Below the pieces are notes generated by a model. It saw nothing but the letters and a program-made list of their open reading frames with translations, did not search any database and was not told the origin of the DNA. The position numbers and the translations under genes were made by a program. Of a stretch of 64,000 nt of DNA, positions 1 to 10,031 are shown piece after piece. This DNA comes from Thermoflexibacter ruber (lineage in GTDB: Bacteria > Bacteroidota > Bacteroidia > Cytophagales > Thermoflexibacteraceae). Where the stretch lies: the NCBI RefSeq assembly GCF_900113045.1, contig NZ_FONY01000005.1, positions 1 to 64,000 of the forward strand, in the 5' to 3' direction. The first letter of the stretch is position 1. Every line of letters starts with the position of its first letter.

Positions 1-429
1 GCTATCGTCAGAGAAACTACCGTCAATGTCAGCGATGGTACGCTCAACATGAGTTTTATCCCTTCGGCAGATAGACCTTCGGTGGCAGCGATTGAGATTA
101 TCCAAGAACCTACCTCAAGTACAGCAAGAGTAGAAGAAAGCAGTGTAGCATGGAAAGAGGCTATTACAGCCCCTCTCATAAGTCCCGAGATAAAGGTGTA
201 TCCTAATCCGTTTAATGAGCAGTTTACTATTGAATTTCAAGATTTTATCTCTGGGAAGGCAAGGATAAGGCTGTATAACAGTTTGGGGCAGACCATAGAG
301 GAAAAAGAGGAATGGGTAGGCATCAGTGGTAAACAGGAAATCTCTGTACCTAAACTTTCGGAAGGAGTGTATTTCTTAGAAGTGCAGACGGAAAAATGCT
401 ATAAGATAATAAAAGTGATAAAATTATAA
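1..429 (+). CDS. 3' end of a malectin-domain T9SS-secreted protein (partial)
   Basis: The reading frame is open from base 1, so the gene begins upstream and the ATG at 49 is only an internal methionine. The first ~35 visible residues (VNVSDGTLNMSF followed by DRPSVAAIEI) look like the final strands of a malectin-type carbohydrate-binding domain. A linker of about 30 residues follows, then an ~80-residue T9SS type A C-terminal sorting domain, with IKVYPNPFNEQFTIEF, LYNSLGQ and SEGVYFLEV and a basic end. The known role of such a tail is export by type IX secretion and attachment to the outer surface. The catalytic or adhesive part is outside the window, so the activity is unknown; malectin domains often accompany carbohydrate-active enzymes. 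A strong hairpin terminator follows at 453. Confidence 0.8.
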   Translation, partial: AIVRETTVNVSDGTLNMSFIPSADRPSVAAIEIIQEPTSSTARVEESSVAWKEAITAPLISPEIKVYPNPFNEQFTIEFQDFISGKARIRLYNSLGQTIEEKEEWVGISGKQEISVPKLSEGVYFLEVQTEKCYKIIKVIKL

Positions 430-452
430 GATTTACTTTACCTAATAAAATC

Positions 453-489
453 ATTCCTCTGATATTCAAATACATATCAGAGGAATTTT
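453..489 (+). terminator. Rho-independent-type terminator after the malectin/T9SS gene
   Basis: A perfect 13-bp inverted repeat (453-465 with 474-486, core TCCTCTGATAT) encloses an 8-nt loop and is followed by TTTA. It begins 23 bp after the stop codon of the upstream gene. Confidence 0.85.
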
Positions 490-606
490 ACTATTAAGCT
501 ACTTATAAAATAAACTTTTGGGGAAATATGAACTCTAAAACTCAAATATTTTTACTATTTTGTGCTAAGTTTCACAATAGTATTAACTCATTATAGCAAC
601 AATCTT

Positions 607-3600
607 ATGAAACCTATCTTCAGAAGCACCTCCTATTGTCTTAGACAAATACGCTTATTTGCAAAATATATCTTGTTATGTATTTTATTACTTTTTCCCT
701 ATCTCTCTCACGCCCAACTCGTTACTTATTCCTTTACAGGGGCAGCGGGCAATGAAGTTACTTTCCCACCTGATAATCAGCCTACCAGTGGAACAGCAAG
801 TAATATGAGTAGAGGCTCAGGTTTGACTGCCTCTGCCTCAGCAAATACTTTTTCCGCAAGTGCATTTTCTACTATGGGAATAGATTTAAATGATTATTTT
901 ACTTTTAGTATTCAGCCTAATACAAGTTTTCAACTCATTATCAATCGGATAGAGTTTGATGAACGCCGTAGCCTGACAGGGATTCGCACCTTAGCAGTCA
1001 GGTCAAGCAAAGATGCTTATGCAACGGACTTGGCAGTTTTCAATGTCCCTGATGATGACCTTACTCGCACTCAAACTATTAATTTAGTGTGCTTTACAAG
1101 AATTACAGCCAATACTACCTTCCGAATTTATGGTTATGCCTCCGAAGCCGCAGGAGGAACTTGGCGAATTGATAACGTAAAAGTTTTTGGAAGTATCATT
1201 CCTCTGACTCCTCCCCACCCTATTATTACTAATTTAGAAGTTATTGACAATCAGAATCTTGAACTGACTTTTAGTGAAGAAGTAGAACAAATCTCTGCCC
1301 AAACCCCCACTAACTATTACCTCAACGGAAATACAGCCAAAAATCCCAACTTAGCAGAGAGAAATGTTAGTAATTTCAAAAAAGTAAAATTGACCTTTGC
1401 TACTCCCTTTCCTGACAACATAATGCAAACACTGTCAGTGATTAACGTCAAAGATTTATGCAATTTTGCAATTCCTTTGGCTACCCCTCAAACGCAAAAC
1501 TTTACTTTCGTACCTGATACTTCTCCCCCAGCTATTACAGGAGTTACTGTATTGAATTTGAATCAGATACGAGTTAAATTTTCTGAAAATGTAAACTTGA
1601 CTACCGCTCAAAATGCAGCCAATTATTTTTTGAATGGAGGCATTGGCTCACCTACTTCTGCAGTTCGCAATCCATTGGATAACAGTGAAGTAACGCTTAC
1701 TTTTGCTAATAGTATGACCATTCTGCAAAACTATATCCTTACCGTTACCAATGTGCAAGATAACGCTGGAAACGCTATTATTTCCGAAACTTTTAACTTT
1801 GTCCACCCTGACATTTACCCTCCTCTTTTAGTGCAATTGAAAGTTATTTCCCAAAACTCTATTGATTTGATTTTCAATGAAAACTTAGACCAACCTTCTG
1901 CCCAAACCTTAGCCAATTACAATATTGCAGGTAATCCACTTTTGACTGCTTTATTGGATAATATACAGAAAAATATTGTACATTTGTTTTTTTCTACCAA
2001 CTTCCCTGAAAACTCCAATAGGACTTTAAACATCAACAATATCAAAGACTTAGCAGGAAATACAATTAGCCCAATCGCCCAAGTTTTCCAATACGACACC
2101 CGCAGACCTACTTTGGATTTAGTAGAGTTTTTAGGCACAAACCAACTCATTTTGACTTTTTCCGAACCCTTAGACCCTATTTCTGCTCTTGTTTTTAACA
2201 ACTATCAGTTTACAACTCCTTCAAATTCAGTGCTTTTACCCACTGCTACAGCTTTTGTTAGTTCTTCCCAAGTTCGCTTGACTTTTCCCTACACTTTTCA
2301 GCAAGGAGAAACTTACAACCTCAGAGTTGCCCAAATCAAAGATTTGGCAGGAAACATTATGACAACAAGAAATGTCAGCCTTTCTTTTGATGTGCAAGCA
2401 CCTAACCTGCTTAATTTAATAGTTTGGAAAAACTTGAAAATGATAGAGTTGCGCTTTTCAGAACCTTTGGAAAAAATCAGTGCAGAAACAGCAAGCAACT
2501 TCTCTATCAGTAATTTAACAGATATGACTGCGCCTTCTCAGCCTACTTCTGCCTTGATTTGTGTAGATAATCCTACTATTCTCTACCTCAACTTTGCTAC
2601 TGCTTTGACCAATGACAAAGATTTTTCACTGACTATCAGCAATTTAAAAGACTTGTTAGACAATACTATCATGCCTATTTCTTCTAATTTCAATACTATA
2701 AAACCACGATTGGCAAAAATCAAAGTTTTGGACAAAGACAAGATAGATTTGTATTTTTCTGAGTCCGTACTCCCTGCTTTAGCAGAGGAAGAGAATAACT
2801 ATCTCATCAATAACATTCCTCCTTCCTTAGCTAATCTTGATGCCACAGATTTATCCTTAGTGCATTTGACCTTATCACAAAATATGGTCTTAGGAAATAG
2901 CAATACCTTACAAATCAAAAATATAGAAGATATAAATAGCAATATTATTGATTTGAGCAATACGAGTTTTACGTATCAAAATTTCGTCAGCCAAGTCGTA
3001 GTAAGGTCTGCCAATTTGCTTGATGTCATCTTTTCTCAAATCGTTCCTGATGTGCTTTCCGCCAATACAAATTTGTACTTTTTAAATAATGACCCAATGC
3101 GAAAAGCGGCGGGTGCGGTCTTAGACCAAAGCGACAAACACATAGTCAAATTGATTTTTGCAGAAAATTTTGCCCCTAATACTACTTATCAACTTACATT
3201 GGGAGGTTTTGCCTTGAACTGCGGAAATTACTTACCTGTCCAGACTCACACTTTTAGCTTAGATACAAGTATTCCAAGAGTAATTAGCGTTTTGTTCAAT
3301 TCTCCTACAGAAATAGAGGTAACTTTCTCAAAACCAATAGAAAAGAACTCCGCAGAAGCGATTAATCACTATACGATTTCCAATAGCATTGGCTTGCCTG
3401 CAAGCGTCAGTTTGAAAAGTAGCGATACTAAAACGGTAGTGCTAAGATTAGCTAACCCTTTGCAAATCAATGTAAACTATACGCTTACTGTGCAAAGCAT
3501 CAGGGACTTATTGGGCAATGTGCTTATTTCTCAAAACTTTTTTTTTGCTCGCCCTGCTGTACCTAAATACGGGGAACTCATTATTTCTGAGATATTTGCA

Positions 3601-6600
3601 GACCCTACCCCCAAAGTTGGCTTGCCAGAAGTGGAGTATTTGGAACTGTATAACAACTCACAAATTCCTTTTGAACTCAACGGAATCAAGTTGGAAGATA
3701 GCGGCGTGCAAAGACCCATAAGTAAAGAGCAAATCCTTCCAAATGAGTTTGTTATACTCTGCGCCGCAAGTCAAAAAGCTATTTTTGAACCTTTTGGAAA
3801 AGTTGTTACGGTTTCTTCCATGAGTTTGACCAACTCAGGAGAAGAACTCAAACTCATAGACCCCGATAATAACTTGATTTATAAGGTAAACTACTCAGAT
3901 ACTTGGTACAAAGACAATCAAAAAAAAGAAGGAGGTTGGTCTTTGGAAATCATTAATCCTAACTCAACCTGCGATGAGTCAAGCAATTGGATAGCTTCCC
4001 AAGACGAAAAGGGGGGAACGCCTGCCAAAGAAAATTCTGTTTGGAAAGAAAATCCTGATAAAACTACTCTCGAAATCAGCAAGTTGGAAATCATAGATTT
4101 GAAAACACTAAAATTGACTTTTTCTCAGAATTTGGATAGCTTGACTTTGGTGAATAAAAACAATTATCAAGTTTCCAACATCAACCTCTCTAATCTTATT
4201 TTTCAAGCAAAAAATGCTGTAAACTTGCAATTTTTCAATAACTTAGATAGTGCTACTTTGTATCAATTAGAAATCAAAAATGTGAAAGATTGTGCAGGAA
4301 ATGTGCTAAACACAGTCGTAGGGTTTGGCATTGGGAAAAGAGCAAAATTGCACGATTTGGTGATTTCAGAAATCATGGCAAATGAAATCTTGCCTACGCC
4401 CACTACTGAGCCAAGAGTACCACAAGCGGAGTATTTGGAAATTTACAACCGAACTAACTCGTTGATTATGTTAGGCAATCTGATTTTGAAAGATGCCACT
4501 GCCGAAATCAAAATGCCCAATACTTTCATCAAGCCCAAAAGCTACTTGGTGCTTACAAGTACCACAAAAGCAAGCCTTTTCAATGATAAAAATGTGATTG
4601 GAGTTACTTCTTTTATCACCTTGAACAATACGGGCGAGGAGTTAATCATCAAAGATAGTAGTGCTAACAACGTAATTCACAGCATAAACTACACAGATGC
4701 CTGGTACAAAGACGAGGAGAAGAAAAAAGGTGGTTGGTCTTTGGAAATGATTGATACAGAAAACTTTTGCGTTGAATCTGCGAATTGGAGAGCAAGCACT
4801 GCCCCCCAAGGAGGTACACCTGCCAAGTCTAATTCTGTTCTTGGAAAAGTGCAAGATAATACTCCTCCACAAGTTACTTCTTTTGCTATTCAAAATGATA
4901 ATCAAATTGTGCTAACTTTTAGCGAGTTGATAGAAGAAAGTAGTTTGAGAAATTTACAAAACTATGTCATTAACAATGGCTTATCGGTCAGCACTATTAC
5001 CATAGAAAGTCGCCAAAAAGTAATTTTAAATCTCCATCAGAAAATTAATGCCAATATGATTTATGAGTTGAAAATCAATGGCTTAAAAGATTGTGGAGAT
5101 AATAACTTGACTTACAGCACTTCTTTTGGTTTAGGTCGCTTGCCTTTGAAAAATGAAATTCTCATCACAGAAATTTTTGCAGATGAAACCCCACAAGTAG
5201 GCTTGCCTTTGGTAGAATACTTGGAAATCTTCAATAATTCCAATAGCGCGCTGACTTTGAATGGTTTACAATTGAGTGATGCTACAAGCACTGCTCGCTT
5301 GCCTAATGTAATTTTGCAACCACAAGAATATGCTGTTTTGTGCAGTAATACTCGGATTGATAGCTTTTTACGCATCATTCCAAAACCCAAAGTGATAGGA
5401 GTAAGCAGTTTTCCAAGTTTGAACAATACAGGAGAACTGCTTACTATCAGCAGAATAGATAATAGAGAGGTTATTCATTTTGTTAATTATTCAGATACTT
5501 GGTACAAAGACGCAGTAAAAAAGCAGGGTGGTTGGTCTTTGGAAATGATTGATATTCACAATATTTGTGGAGAAGAAGAAAATTGGACTGCCTCTATAGA
5601 CCCTTTGGGAGGCACACCAAGTCGACAAAATTCTGTATTTGCTTCTAATCCTGACATTACGCCTCCCCAAGTAAGCAATCTTAGTTTAATACAAAATCCA
5701 GACGAGCAGTTGCAAGTTATTTTTTCTGAAAAAATGGATACGCTTACTTTAAAGCAATTAGAAAATTACCAAGTAAGTAATTCATTATCAATTAAAAAGT
5801 TGGAGTTGGTTGATGAGAAAACAGTGAGATTTACGATTGATAAGAAAATAGAGGACAATTTGCTTTATACGTTGAGTGTTAAAAATGTGAAAGATTGTAG
5901 CGGGAATTTGATAGAAGAAAGTAATTTGACCTTTGGCAAAGGGAAAGCACCCAATTTTCACGAGTTGCTGATAACGGAAATCATGGCAGACCCTACGCCT
6001 GTGGTAAAACTCCCTGAAAGAGAATACGTTGAGATTTATAATAATACAGAGGCGGTTTTAAATCTTGCTGATGTCTATTTTCATGACGAAAGCGCAAGAA
6101 TCAGATTATCAGGTATTTTACGCCCAAGAGAATACGTAGTGTTATGTGCTAATTCGGTGTTGAAAGAGTTTGCTATACTTTTCCCAGACAGGCGTTTCAT
6201 TGGTTTGTCATCTTTGCCTTCTTTGACCAATGCAGGGGAAAAATTAGAGTTAAGAAACGGGAATGGAAATATTTTATTTTCAGTAACTTACAACGATACT
6301 TGGTACAGAGATGAGGTAAAAAAACAAGGTGGCTGGGCTTTGGAAATGATAGATACGAACAATCCTTGCGGGGAGGCAGAAAATTGGACGGCTTCGGAAA
6401 ATCCTTTGGGAGGAACACCCGCCTTGCAAAACTCTGTCAAAGGTTCTAACCCTGACCTTACACCTCCTATGGTAAGTGAATTGATAGTACAAAATAGTAC
6501 AATTTTGACCTTGCGGTTGAGCGAAAAAATAGATAGCCTTTATTTGACTAAAATTGAGAATTTTGACTTTGCCCCTACTTTGAAAATTAAGCAGATTGAT

Positions 6601-8388
6601 GTGCAGAGTGAAAAAGAAATCAATTTGATTTTAGAAACTCCTTTACAAGTAGAAGTACAGTATAGCTTACAAATCAAAGAATTAAAAGATTGCAGTGGGA
6701 ATACACTTACTAATTTATCTTTGTCTTTTGGTTTAGGAAGTGTACCTGCTTTTCAAGAAATTATCATTACTGAGTTTATGCCTGACCCAAGTCCTGTGGT
6801 CAATTTGCCAGAAAGTGAATACTTGGAAATATACAATTCTACTACAAAAGTATTGAGTTTAGGAGGCATGGCTTTGACTAACCAAACGACCTCTACAAAA
6901 TTGCCTTTTCAAGTGCTTTTTCCCAAAGAATATGCAGTTTTAGTTCCCAATAGTGCGGTTGCAGAGTTTAAAAGGCGATTTCCTTCTGCAAAGGTCATAG
7001 GGCTTTCGCCTTGGGTGAGTTTGCCCAATAACAGTGGGCGACTGACCTTGCGGAATAGTCGTGGGCAAATGGTTTTTGACCTTGCTTATTCCAGCGATTG
7101 GTACAAGGATATAGAGAAAAAAGATGGTGGTTGGAGCTTGGAAATGAGGGACTTAGCTTCTCCTTGTTTGGAAAGTGTAAACTGGGAGGCAAGCAAAGAC
7201 CTAAATGGAGGCACTCCTGCCAAAGCAAACTCTGTAAGCACCACAGTATCAGACAATACCCCACCTGCTTTGCTAAGGGTAGAGGCTGTGAACAACTCTC
7301 AAATTCGCTTAATTTTTAATGAAAAGTTGGACAGTTTGAGTGCTGTAAATGCTCAATACCAAGCAGATAATAATTTGAAAATAAGCAAAATACAATTTGA
7401 TTATTTACTACCTTACCAAGTAAACTTGACTTTTGAGCAAAATTTTGAACGAAACAAACTTTATACGATTGCTGTGAGAAGCATCAGGGATTGTAGTGGT
7501 AATGCTTTGATAAACAGCACGCAAGCCCAATTTGTTTTGCCAGAGCAAGGGCAAAAAGGAGATGTGCTGATAAACGAAATTTTGTTTAATCCCCCTACTT
7601 ATGGGGTAGATTTTGTAGAAATTTACAATATTTCTGACAAGTACCTCAATCTGCAAAATTGGCGTTTGGGCAATGCAAGCACTAATCACGTGATTTCCAG
7701 AGAGATTTATATTTTCCCACCTAAGACTTATTTGGCTTTGACGAAGGATAAAAAGCAACTCAAATCACAATATCCACAAGGAGTTGATAGCTTGTTTTTA
7801 GAAATGTCCTCTTTCCCAACTTACAATGATGATAGCGGCACGGCAATTTTATACAATGACTTAGTCGAGGAGTTGGATAGATTTGATTATCATAAAGACT
7901 TTCATTTCAGGTTATTAGACGATAAAAATGGTGTTTCTTTGGAACGCATTAGCTTTTCTGCCCCTACGAATGACCGCCAAAATTGGCACTCAGCTGGCTC
8001 GCCTACCTTTGGTACTCCTGCGTATAAAAACTCGCAAGCAAGACCTGATAATGCACCCCGCAGTTTGGCAAACGAATGCTTTACGCTTGAAAATAAGGTG
8101 TTTACGCCTGACGGGGACGGCTTTCAAGATTTGCTGTTCATCTATTATACTTGCAATGCCACCAATGTAACCGCCAATATCTTCATTTTTGATGCACAGG
8201 GACGCAGAATCAAGACCTTAGCCCAAAATCAGCTTATTTCGGCAAGTGGTTTTGTCCAATGGGATGGAACTGATGATAGCTACCAAAAAGCAAGGGTGGG
8301 GCAGTATGCTATTTTTATAGAACTCTTTGATTTGCAAGGGAATGTGCAGAGGATACAGCTAAATGCAGTGGTAGGAGCTAAGTTTTAG
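607..8388 (+). CDS. Giant secreted surface protein with Ig-like repeats, six lamin-tail domains and a FlgD/CHU_C-like C terminus
   Basis: The product is 2593 residues from the ATG at 607. The open frame extends to a GTG at 562, but 607 puts a signal peptide at the N terminus (KYILLCILLLFPYLSHAQ). Residues ~37-205 look like a beta-sandwich domain. Residues ~210-980 hold a series of SbsA/Big_5-like Ig domains, each with an LTFSE-type strand and a KDLAGN-type turn. From ~990 on, Ig domains alternate with lamin-tail domains (start signature EIFADPTP...EYLEIYNNS) beginning near 989, 1249, 1515, 1784, 2050 and 2318. The last ~95 residues (from FTPDGDGFQD near 2499) resemble the FlgD-Ig or gliding-associated C-terminal fold used as a type B T9SS signal. 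No catalytic domain is visible. It is probably a structural or adhesive surface protein; the function is unproven. Confidence 0.8.
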   Translation: MKPIFRSTSYCLRQIRLFAKYILLCILLLFPYLSHAQLVTYSFTGAAGNEVTFPPDNQPTSGTASNMSRGSGLTASASANTFSASAFSTMGIDLNDYFTFSIQPNTSFQLIINRIEFDERRSLTGIRTLAVRSSKDAYATDLAVFNVPDDDLTRTQTINLVCFTRITANTTFRIYGYASEAAGGTWRIDNVKVFGSIIPLTPPHPIITNLEVIDNQNLELTFSEEVEQISAQTPTNYYLNGNTAKNPNLAERNVSNFKKVKLTFATPFPDNIMQTLSVINVKDLCNFAIPLATPQTQNFTFVPDTSPPAITGVTVLNLNQIRVKFSENVNLTTAQNAANYFLNGGIGSPTSAVRNPLDNSEVTLTFANSMTILQNYILTVTNVQDNAGNAIISETFNFVHPDIYPPLLVQLKVISQNSIDLIFNENLDQPSAQTLANYNIAGNPLLTALLDNIQKNIVHLFFSTNFPENSNRTLNINNIKDLAGNTISPIAQVFQYDTRRPTLDLVEFLGTNQLILTFSEPLDPISALVFNNYQFTTPSNSVLLPTATAFVSSSQVRLTFPYTFQQGETYNLRVAQIKDLAGNIMTTRNVSLSFDVQAPNLLNLIVWKNLKMIELRFSEPLEKISAETASNFSISNLTDMTAPSQPTSALICVDNPTILYLNFATALTNDKDFSLTISNLKDLLDNTIMPISSNFNTIKPRLAKIKVLDKDKIDLYFSESVLPALAEEENNYLINNIPPSLANLDATDLSLVHLTLSQNMVLGNSNTLQIKNIEDINSNIIDLSNTSFTYQNFVSQVVVRSANLLDVIFSQIVPDVLSANTNLYFLNNDPMRKAAGAVLDQSDKHIVKLIFAENFAPNTTYQLTLGGFALNCGNYLPVQTHTFSLDTSIPRVISVLFNSPTEIEVTFSKPIEKNSAEAINHYTISNSIGLPASVSLKSSDTKTVVLRLANPLQINVNYTLTVQSIRDLLGNVLISQNFFFARPAVPKYGELIISEIFADPTPKVGLPEVEYLELYNNSQIPFELNGIKLEDSGVQRPISKEQILPNEFVILCAASQKAIFEPFGKVVTVSSMSLTNSGEELKLIDPDNNLIYKVNYSDTWYKDNQKKEGGWSLEIINPNSTCDESSNWIASQDEKGGTPAKENSVWKENPDKTTLEISKLEIIDLKTLKLTFSQNLDSLTLVNKNNYQVSNINLSNLIFQAKNAVNLQFFNNLDSATLYQLEIKNVKDCAGNVLNTVVGFGIGKRAKLHDLVISEIMANEILPTPTTEPRVPQAEYLEIYNRTNSLIMLGNLILKDATAEIKMPNTFIKPKSYLVLTSTTKASLFNDKNVIGVTSFITLNNTGEELIIKDSSANNVIHSINYTDAWYKDEEKKKGGWSLEMIDTENFCVESANWRASTAPQGGTPAKSNSVLGKVQDNTPPQVTSFAIQNDNQIVLTFSELIEESSLRNLQNYVINNGLSVSTITIESRQKVILNLHQKINANMIYELKINGLKDCGDNNLTYSTSFGLGRLPLKNEILITEIFADETPQVGLPLVEYLEIFNNSNSALTLNGLQLSDATSTARLPNVILQPQEYAVLCSNTRIDSFLRIIPKPKVIGVSSFPSLNNTGELLTISRIDNREVIHFVNYSDTWYKDAVKKQGGWSLEMIDIHNICGEEENWTASIDPLGGTPSRQNSVFASNPDITPPQVSNLSLIQNPDEQLQVIFSEKMDTLTLKQLENYQVSNSLSIKKLELVDEKTVRFTIDKKIEDNLLYTLSVKNVKDCSGNLIEESNLTFGKGKAPNFHELLITEIMADPTPVVKLPEREYVEIYNNTEAVLNLADVYFHDESARIRLSGILRPREYVVLCANSVLKEFAILFPDRRFIGLSSLPSLTNAGEKLELRNGNGNILFSVTYNDTWYRDEVKKQGGWALEMIDTNNPCGEAENWTASENPLGGTPALQNSVKGSNPDLTPPMVSELIVQNSTILTLRLSEKIDSLYLTKIENFDFAPTLKIKQIDVQSEKEINLILETPLQVEVQYSLQIKELKDCSGNTLTNLSLSFGLGSVPAFQEIIITEFMPDPSPVVNLPESEYLEIYNSTTKVLSLGGMALTNQTTSTKLPFQVLFPKEYAVLVPNSAVAEFKRRFPSAKVIGLSPWVSLPNNSGRLTLRNSRGQMVFDLAYSSDWYKDIEKKDGGWSLEMRDLASPCLESVNWEASKDLNGGTPAKANSVSTTVSDNTPPALLRVEAVNNSQIRLIFNEKLDSLSAVNAQYQADNNLKISKIQFDYLLPYQVNLTFEQNFERNKLYTIAVRSIRDCSGNALINSTQAQFVLPEQGQKGDVLINEILFNPPTYGVDFVEIYNISDKYLNLQNWRLGNASTNHVISREIYIFPPKTYLALTKDKKQLKSQYPQGVDSLFLEMSSFPTYNDDSGTAILYNDLVEELDRFDYHKDFHFRLLDDKNGVSLERISFSAPTNDRQNWHSAGSPTFGTPAYKNSQARPDNAPRSLANECFTLENKVFTPDGDGFQDLLFIYYTCNATNVTANIFIFDAQGRRIKTLAQNQLISASGFVQWDGTDDSYQKARVGQYAIFIELFDLQGNVQRIQLNAVVGAKF

Positions 8389-8520
8389 CCACGAATTGCT
8401 CTCGATACGAAGTATAAATTTGCACAAAGAGGGTTGTAGCCACAAATTGCTTGCGATGCGAAGTATGAATTTGCACCAAGAGGATTTTAAAGCCACGAAT
8501 TACACGAATTTGCACGAAGG
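8387..8520. repeat. Three-copy degenerate direct repeat with AGCCACGAATT start
   Basis: Copies lie at 8387-8433 (47 bp), 8438-8484 (47 bp) and 8491-8520 (30 bp, missing the middle ~17 bp). Each begins AGCCACGAATT or AGCCACAAATT and ends near TTTGCAC-AAG. The first two are 51 bp apart. Copy 1 starts within the stop codon of the giant gene. The third copy contains CACGAATTACACGAATTTG, a sequence type I associate with dispersed intergenic repeats of many environmental bacteria; that association is from memory and has not been checked here. Confidence 0.8.
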
Positions 8521-8592
8521 AGAAAAATAGTATCTGCAAATAAATGATAGTGAAAAGAAGTACCTGAAATCATGTTTGTCAAATAAAAATGC

Positions 8593-8600
8593 TAACTTTG
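8593..8600 (+). promoter_or_regulatory. Bacteroidota -7 box for rocD
   Basis: TAACTTTG matches the TAnnTTTG consensus, 42 bp before the rocD start codon. The nearest TTTG upstream (8575-8578) leaves a spacer of only 14 bp, shorter than usual, so the -33 element is uncertain. Confidence 0.5.
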
Positions 8601-8642
8601 TGAGGTGTTTAGTAAATTTTTTACACTTATAAGTAATACATT

Positions 8643-9887
8643 ATGTATCAAACAGTTACCTCAAGCCAAGAAGCAATCGCATTAGAACATCAATATGGTG
8701 CTTTCAATTATCATCCTCTACCTGTAGTACTTTCCAGAGGCAAAGGAGTTTATCTTTGGGACATAGAAGGGAAAAGATATTTTGACTTTTTATCAGCATA
8801 TAGTGCTGTGAACCAAGGACATTGTCACCCACGCATTATCAACGCTTTAACTGAGCAAGCCCAAAGACTTACTTTAACTTCGCGTGCTTTTCACAATGAT
8901 GTATTGGGCAGGTATGAGCAGTTCATTTGCGAATACTTTGGCTATCAGCGTGTTTTACCTATGAATACTGGGGTGGAAGGTGGAGAAACGGCGGTCAAAC
9001 TTTGTCGCAAATGGGCTTATGAAGTAAAAGGTATTCCTGCTAACCAAGCAAAAATAATTTTTGCAGAACGCAACTTTTGGGGAAGAACCTTAGCGGCGAT
9101 TTCCTCCTCTACAGACCCATTAAGCAGGCGTAATTTCGGTCCTTTTATGACAGGTTTTGAGGTGATTCCTTACAACGATTTGAGTGCTTTGGAAAAAGCT
9201 TTAGAGGATAAAAACATAGCAGGCTTCATGTTAGAGCCTATTCAGGGAGAAGCGGGGGTAGTAGTACCAGACGAAGGATATTTGAGAAAAGCATACGAAC
9301 TCTGCAAGGCTAATGATGTATTGTTTATAGCTGATGAGGTTCAAACAGGGATTGCACGCACAGGAAAGTTGCTCGCTTGTGATTATGAGGAAGTTAAGCC
9401 AGATATTTTAATTTTAGGAAAAGCACTTTCAGGGGGAGTTATGCCTGTATCTGCGGTCTTAGCCAATGATGAGATTATGCTGACCCTACGTCCGGGAGAG
9501 CATGGTTCTACTTTTGGGGGTAATCCTTTGGCTTGCGAGGTAGCTATGGCGGCTTTGAATGTAGTAAAAGATGAAAAATTGGCAGAAAATGCTTCCTATC
9601 TTGGTGAAATTTTCAGGACAAGAATGAATAAGTTGGTAGAAAAATCTGATTTAGTTGTTTTAGTACGTGGAAAAGGCTTGCTTAATGCTATTGTTATCAA
9701 TGACTTACCTACCAGTCAAACCGCATGGAATCTGTGTTTGAAAATGAAAGATTACGGCTTATTGGCTAAACCTACACACGGTAACATCATTCGCTTTGCT
9801 CCACCCTTAGTCATGACAGAGGAAGAACTGCATGAGTGTTGTGATATTATAGAAAAAGCTGTATTGGAAATGGAAAAAGAAATGTAA
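8643..9887 (+). CDS. rocD: Ornithine aminotransferase
   Basis: This is a 414-residue PLP-dependent class III aminotransferase, the usual length for ornithine--oxo-acid transaminase, which converts ornithine and 2-oxoglutarate to glutamate-5-semialdehyde and glutamate in the cytoplasm. Family features seen: N-terminal [20 protein letters not shown], the [14 protein letters not shown] segment, the cofactor-binding [15 protein letters not shown], the Schiff-base lysine in [10 protein letters not shown] (K260), and [13 protein letters not shown]. It stands alone, with its own -7 box and a strong terminator at 9912, so it looks monocistronic. No arginase or proline genes are next to it. Identification is secure from the diagnostic N terminus and active site. 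Confidence 0.95.
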   Translation: MYQTVTSSQEAIALEHQYGAFNYHPLPVVLSRGKGVYLWDIEGKRYFDFLSAYSAVNQGHCHPRIINALTEQAQRLTLTSRAFHNDVLGRYEQFICEYFGYQRVLPMNTGVEGGETAVKLCRKWAYEVKGIPANQAKIIFAERNFWGRTLAAISSSTDPLSRRNFGPFMTGFEVIPYNDLSALEKALEDKNIAGFMLEPIQGEAGVVVPDEGYLRKAYELCKANDVLFIADEVQTGIARTGKLLACDYEEVKPDILILGKALSGGVMPVSAVLANDEIMLTLRPGEHGSTFGGNPLACEVAMAALNVVKDEKLAENASYLGEIFRTRMNKLVEKSDLVVLVRGKGLLNAIVINDLPTSQTAWNLCLKMKDYGLLAKPTHGNIIRFAPPLVMTEEELHECCDIIEKAVLEMEKEM

Positions 9888-9911
9888 AAATACTTGATTT
9901 TCAATGTATTT

Positions 9912-9950
9912 TAGCGATTGTTTTCTTTTTCTGAAACAATCGCTATTTTT
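9912..9950 (+). terminator. Terminator of rocD
   Basis: A perfect 12-bp stem (9912-9923 with 9934-9945, core AGCGATTGTTT) with a 10-nt loop is followed by TTTTT. It also shows that the in-frame extension of the next gene upstream to 9918 is not its true start. Confidence 0.9.
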
Positions 9951-10031
9951 CTTAGGGTATTTTTATGTAGAAGAGAACAAATCCTTTTAAGTAATAGTTT
10001 GTTATTTATAATCATTCCAAAGACATCATAT

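Noticed and set aside
9918-10031. N-terminal extension of the sufS frame
   Set aside because: It would begin within the rocD terminator, and the extra residues are unrelated to SufS; the ATG at 10032 gives the family start.
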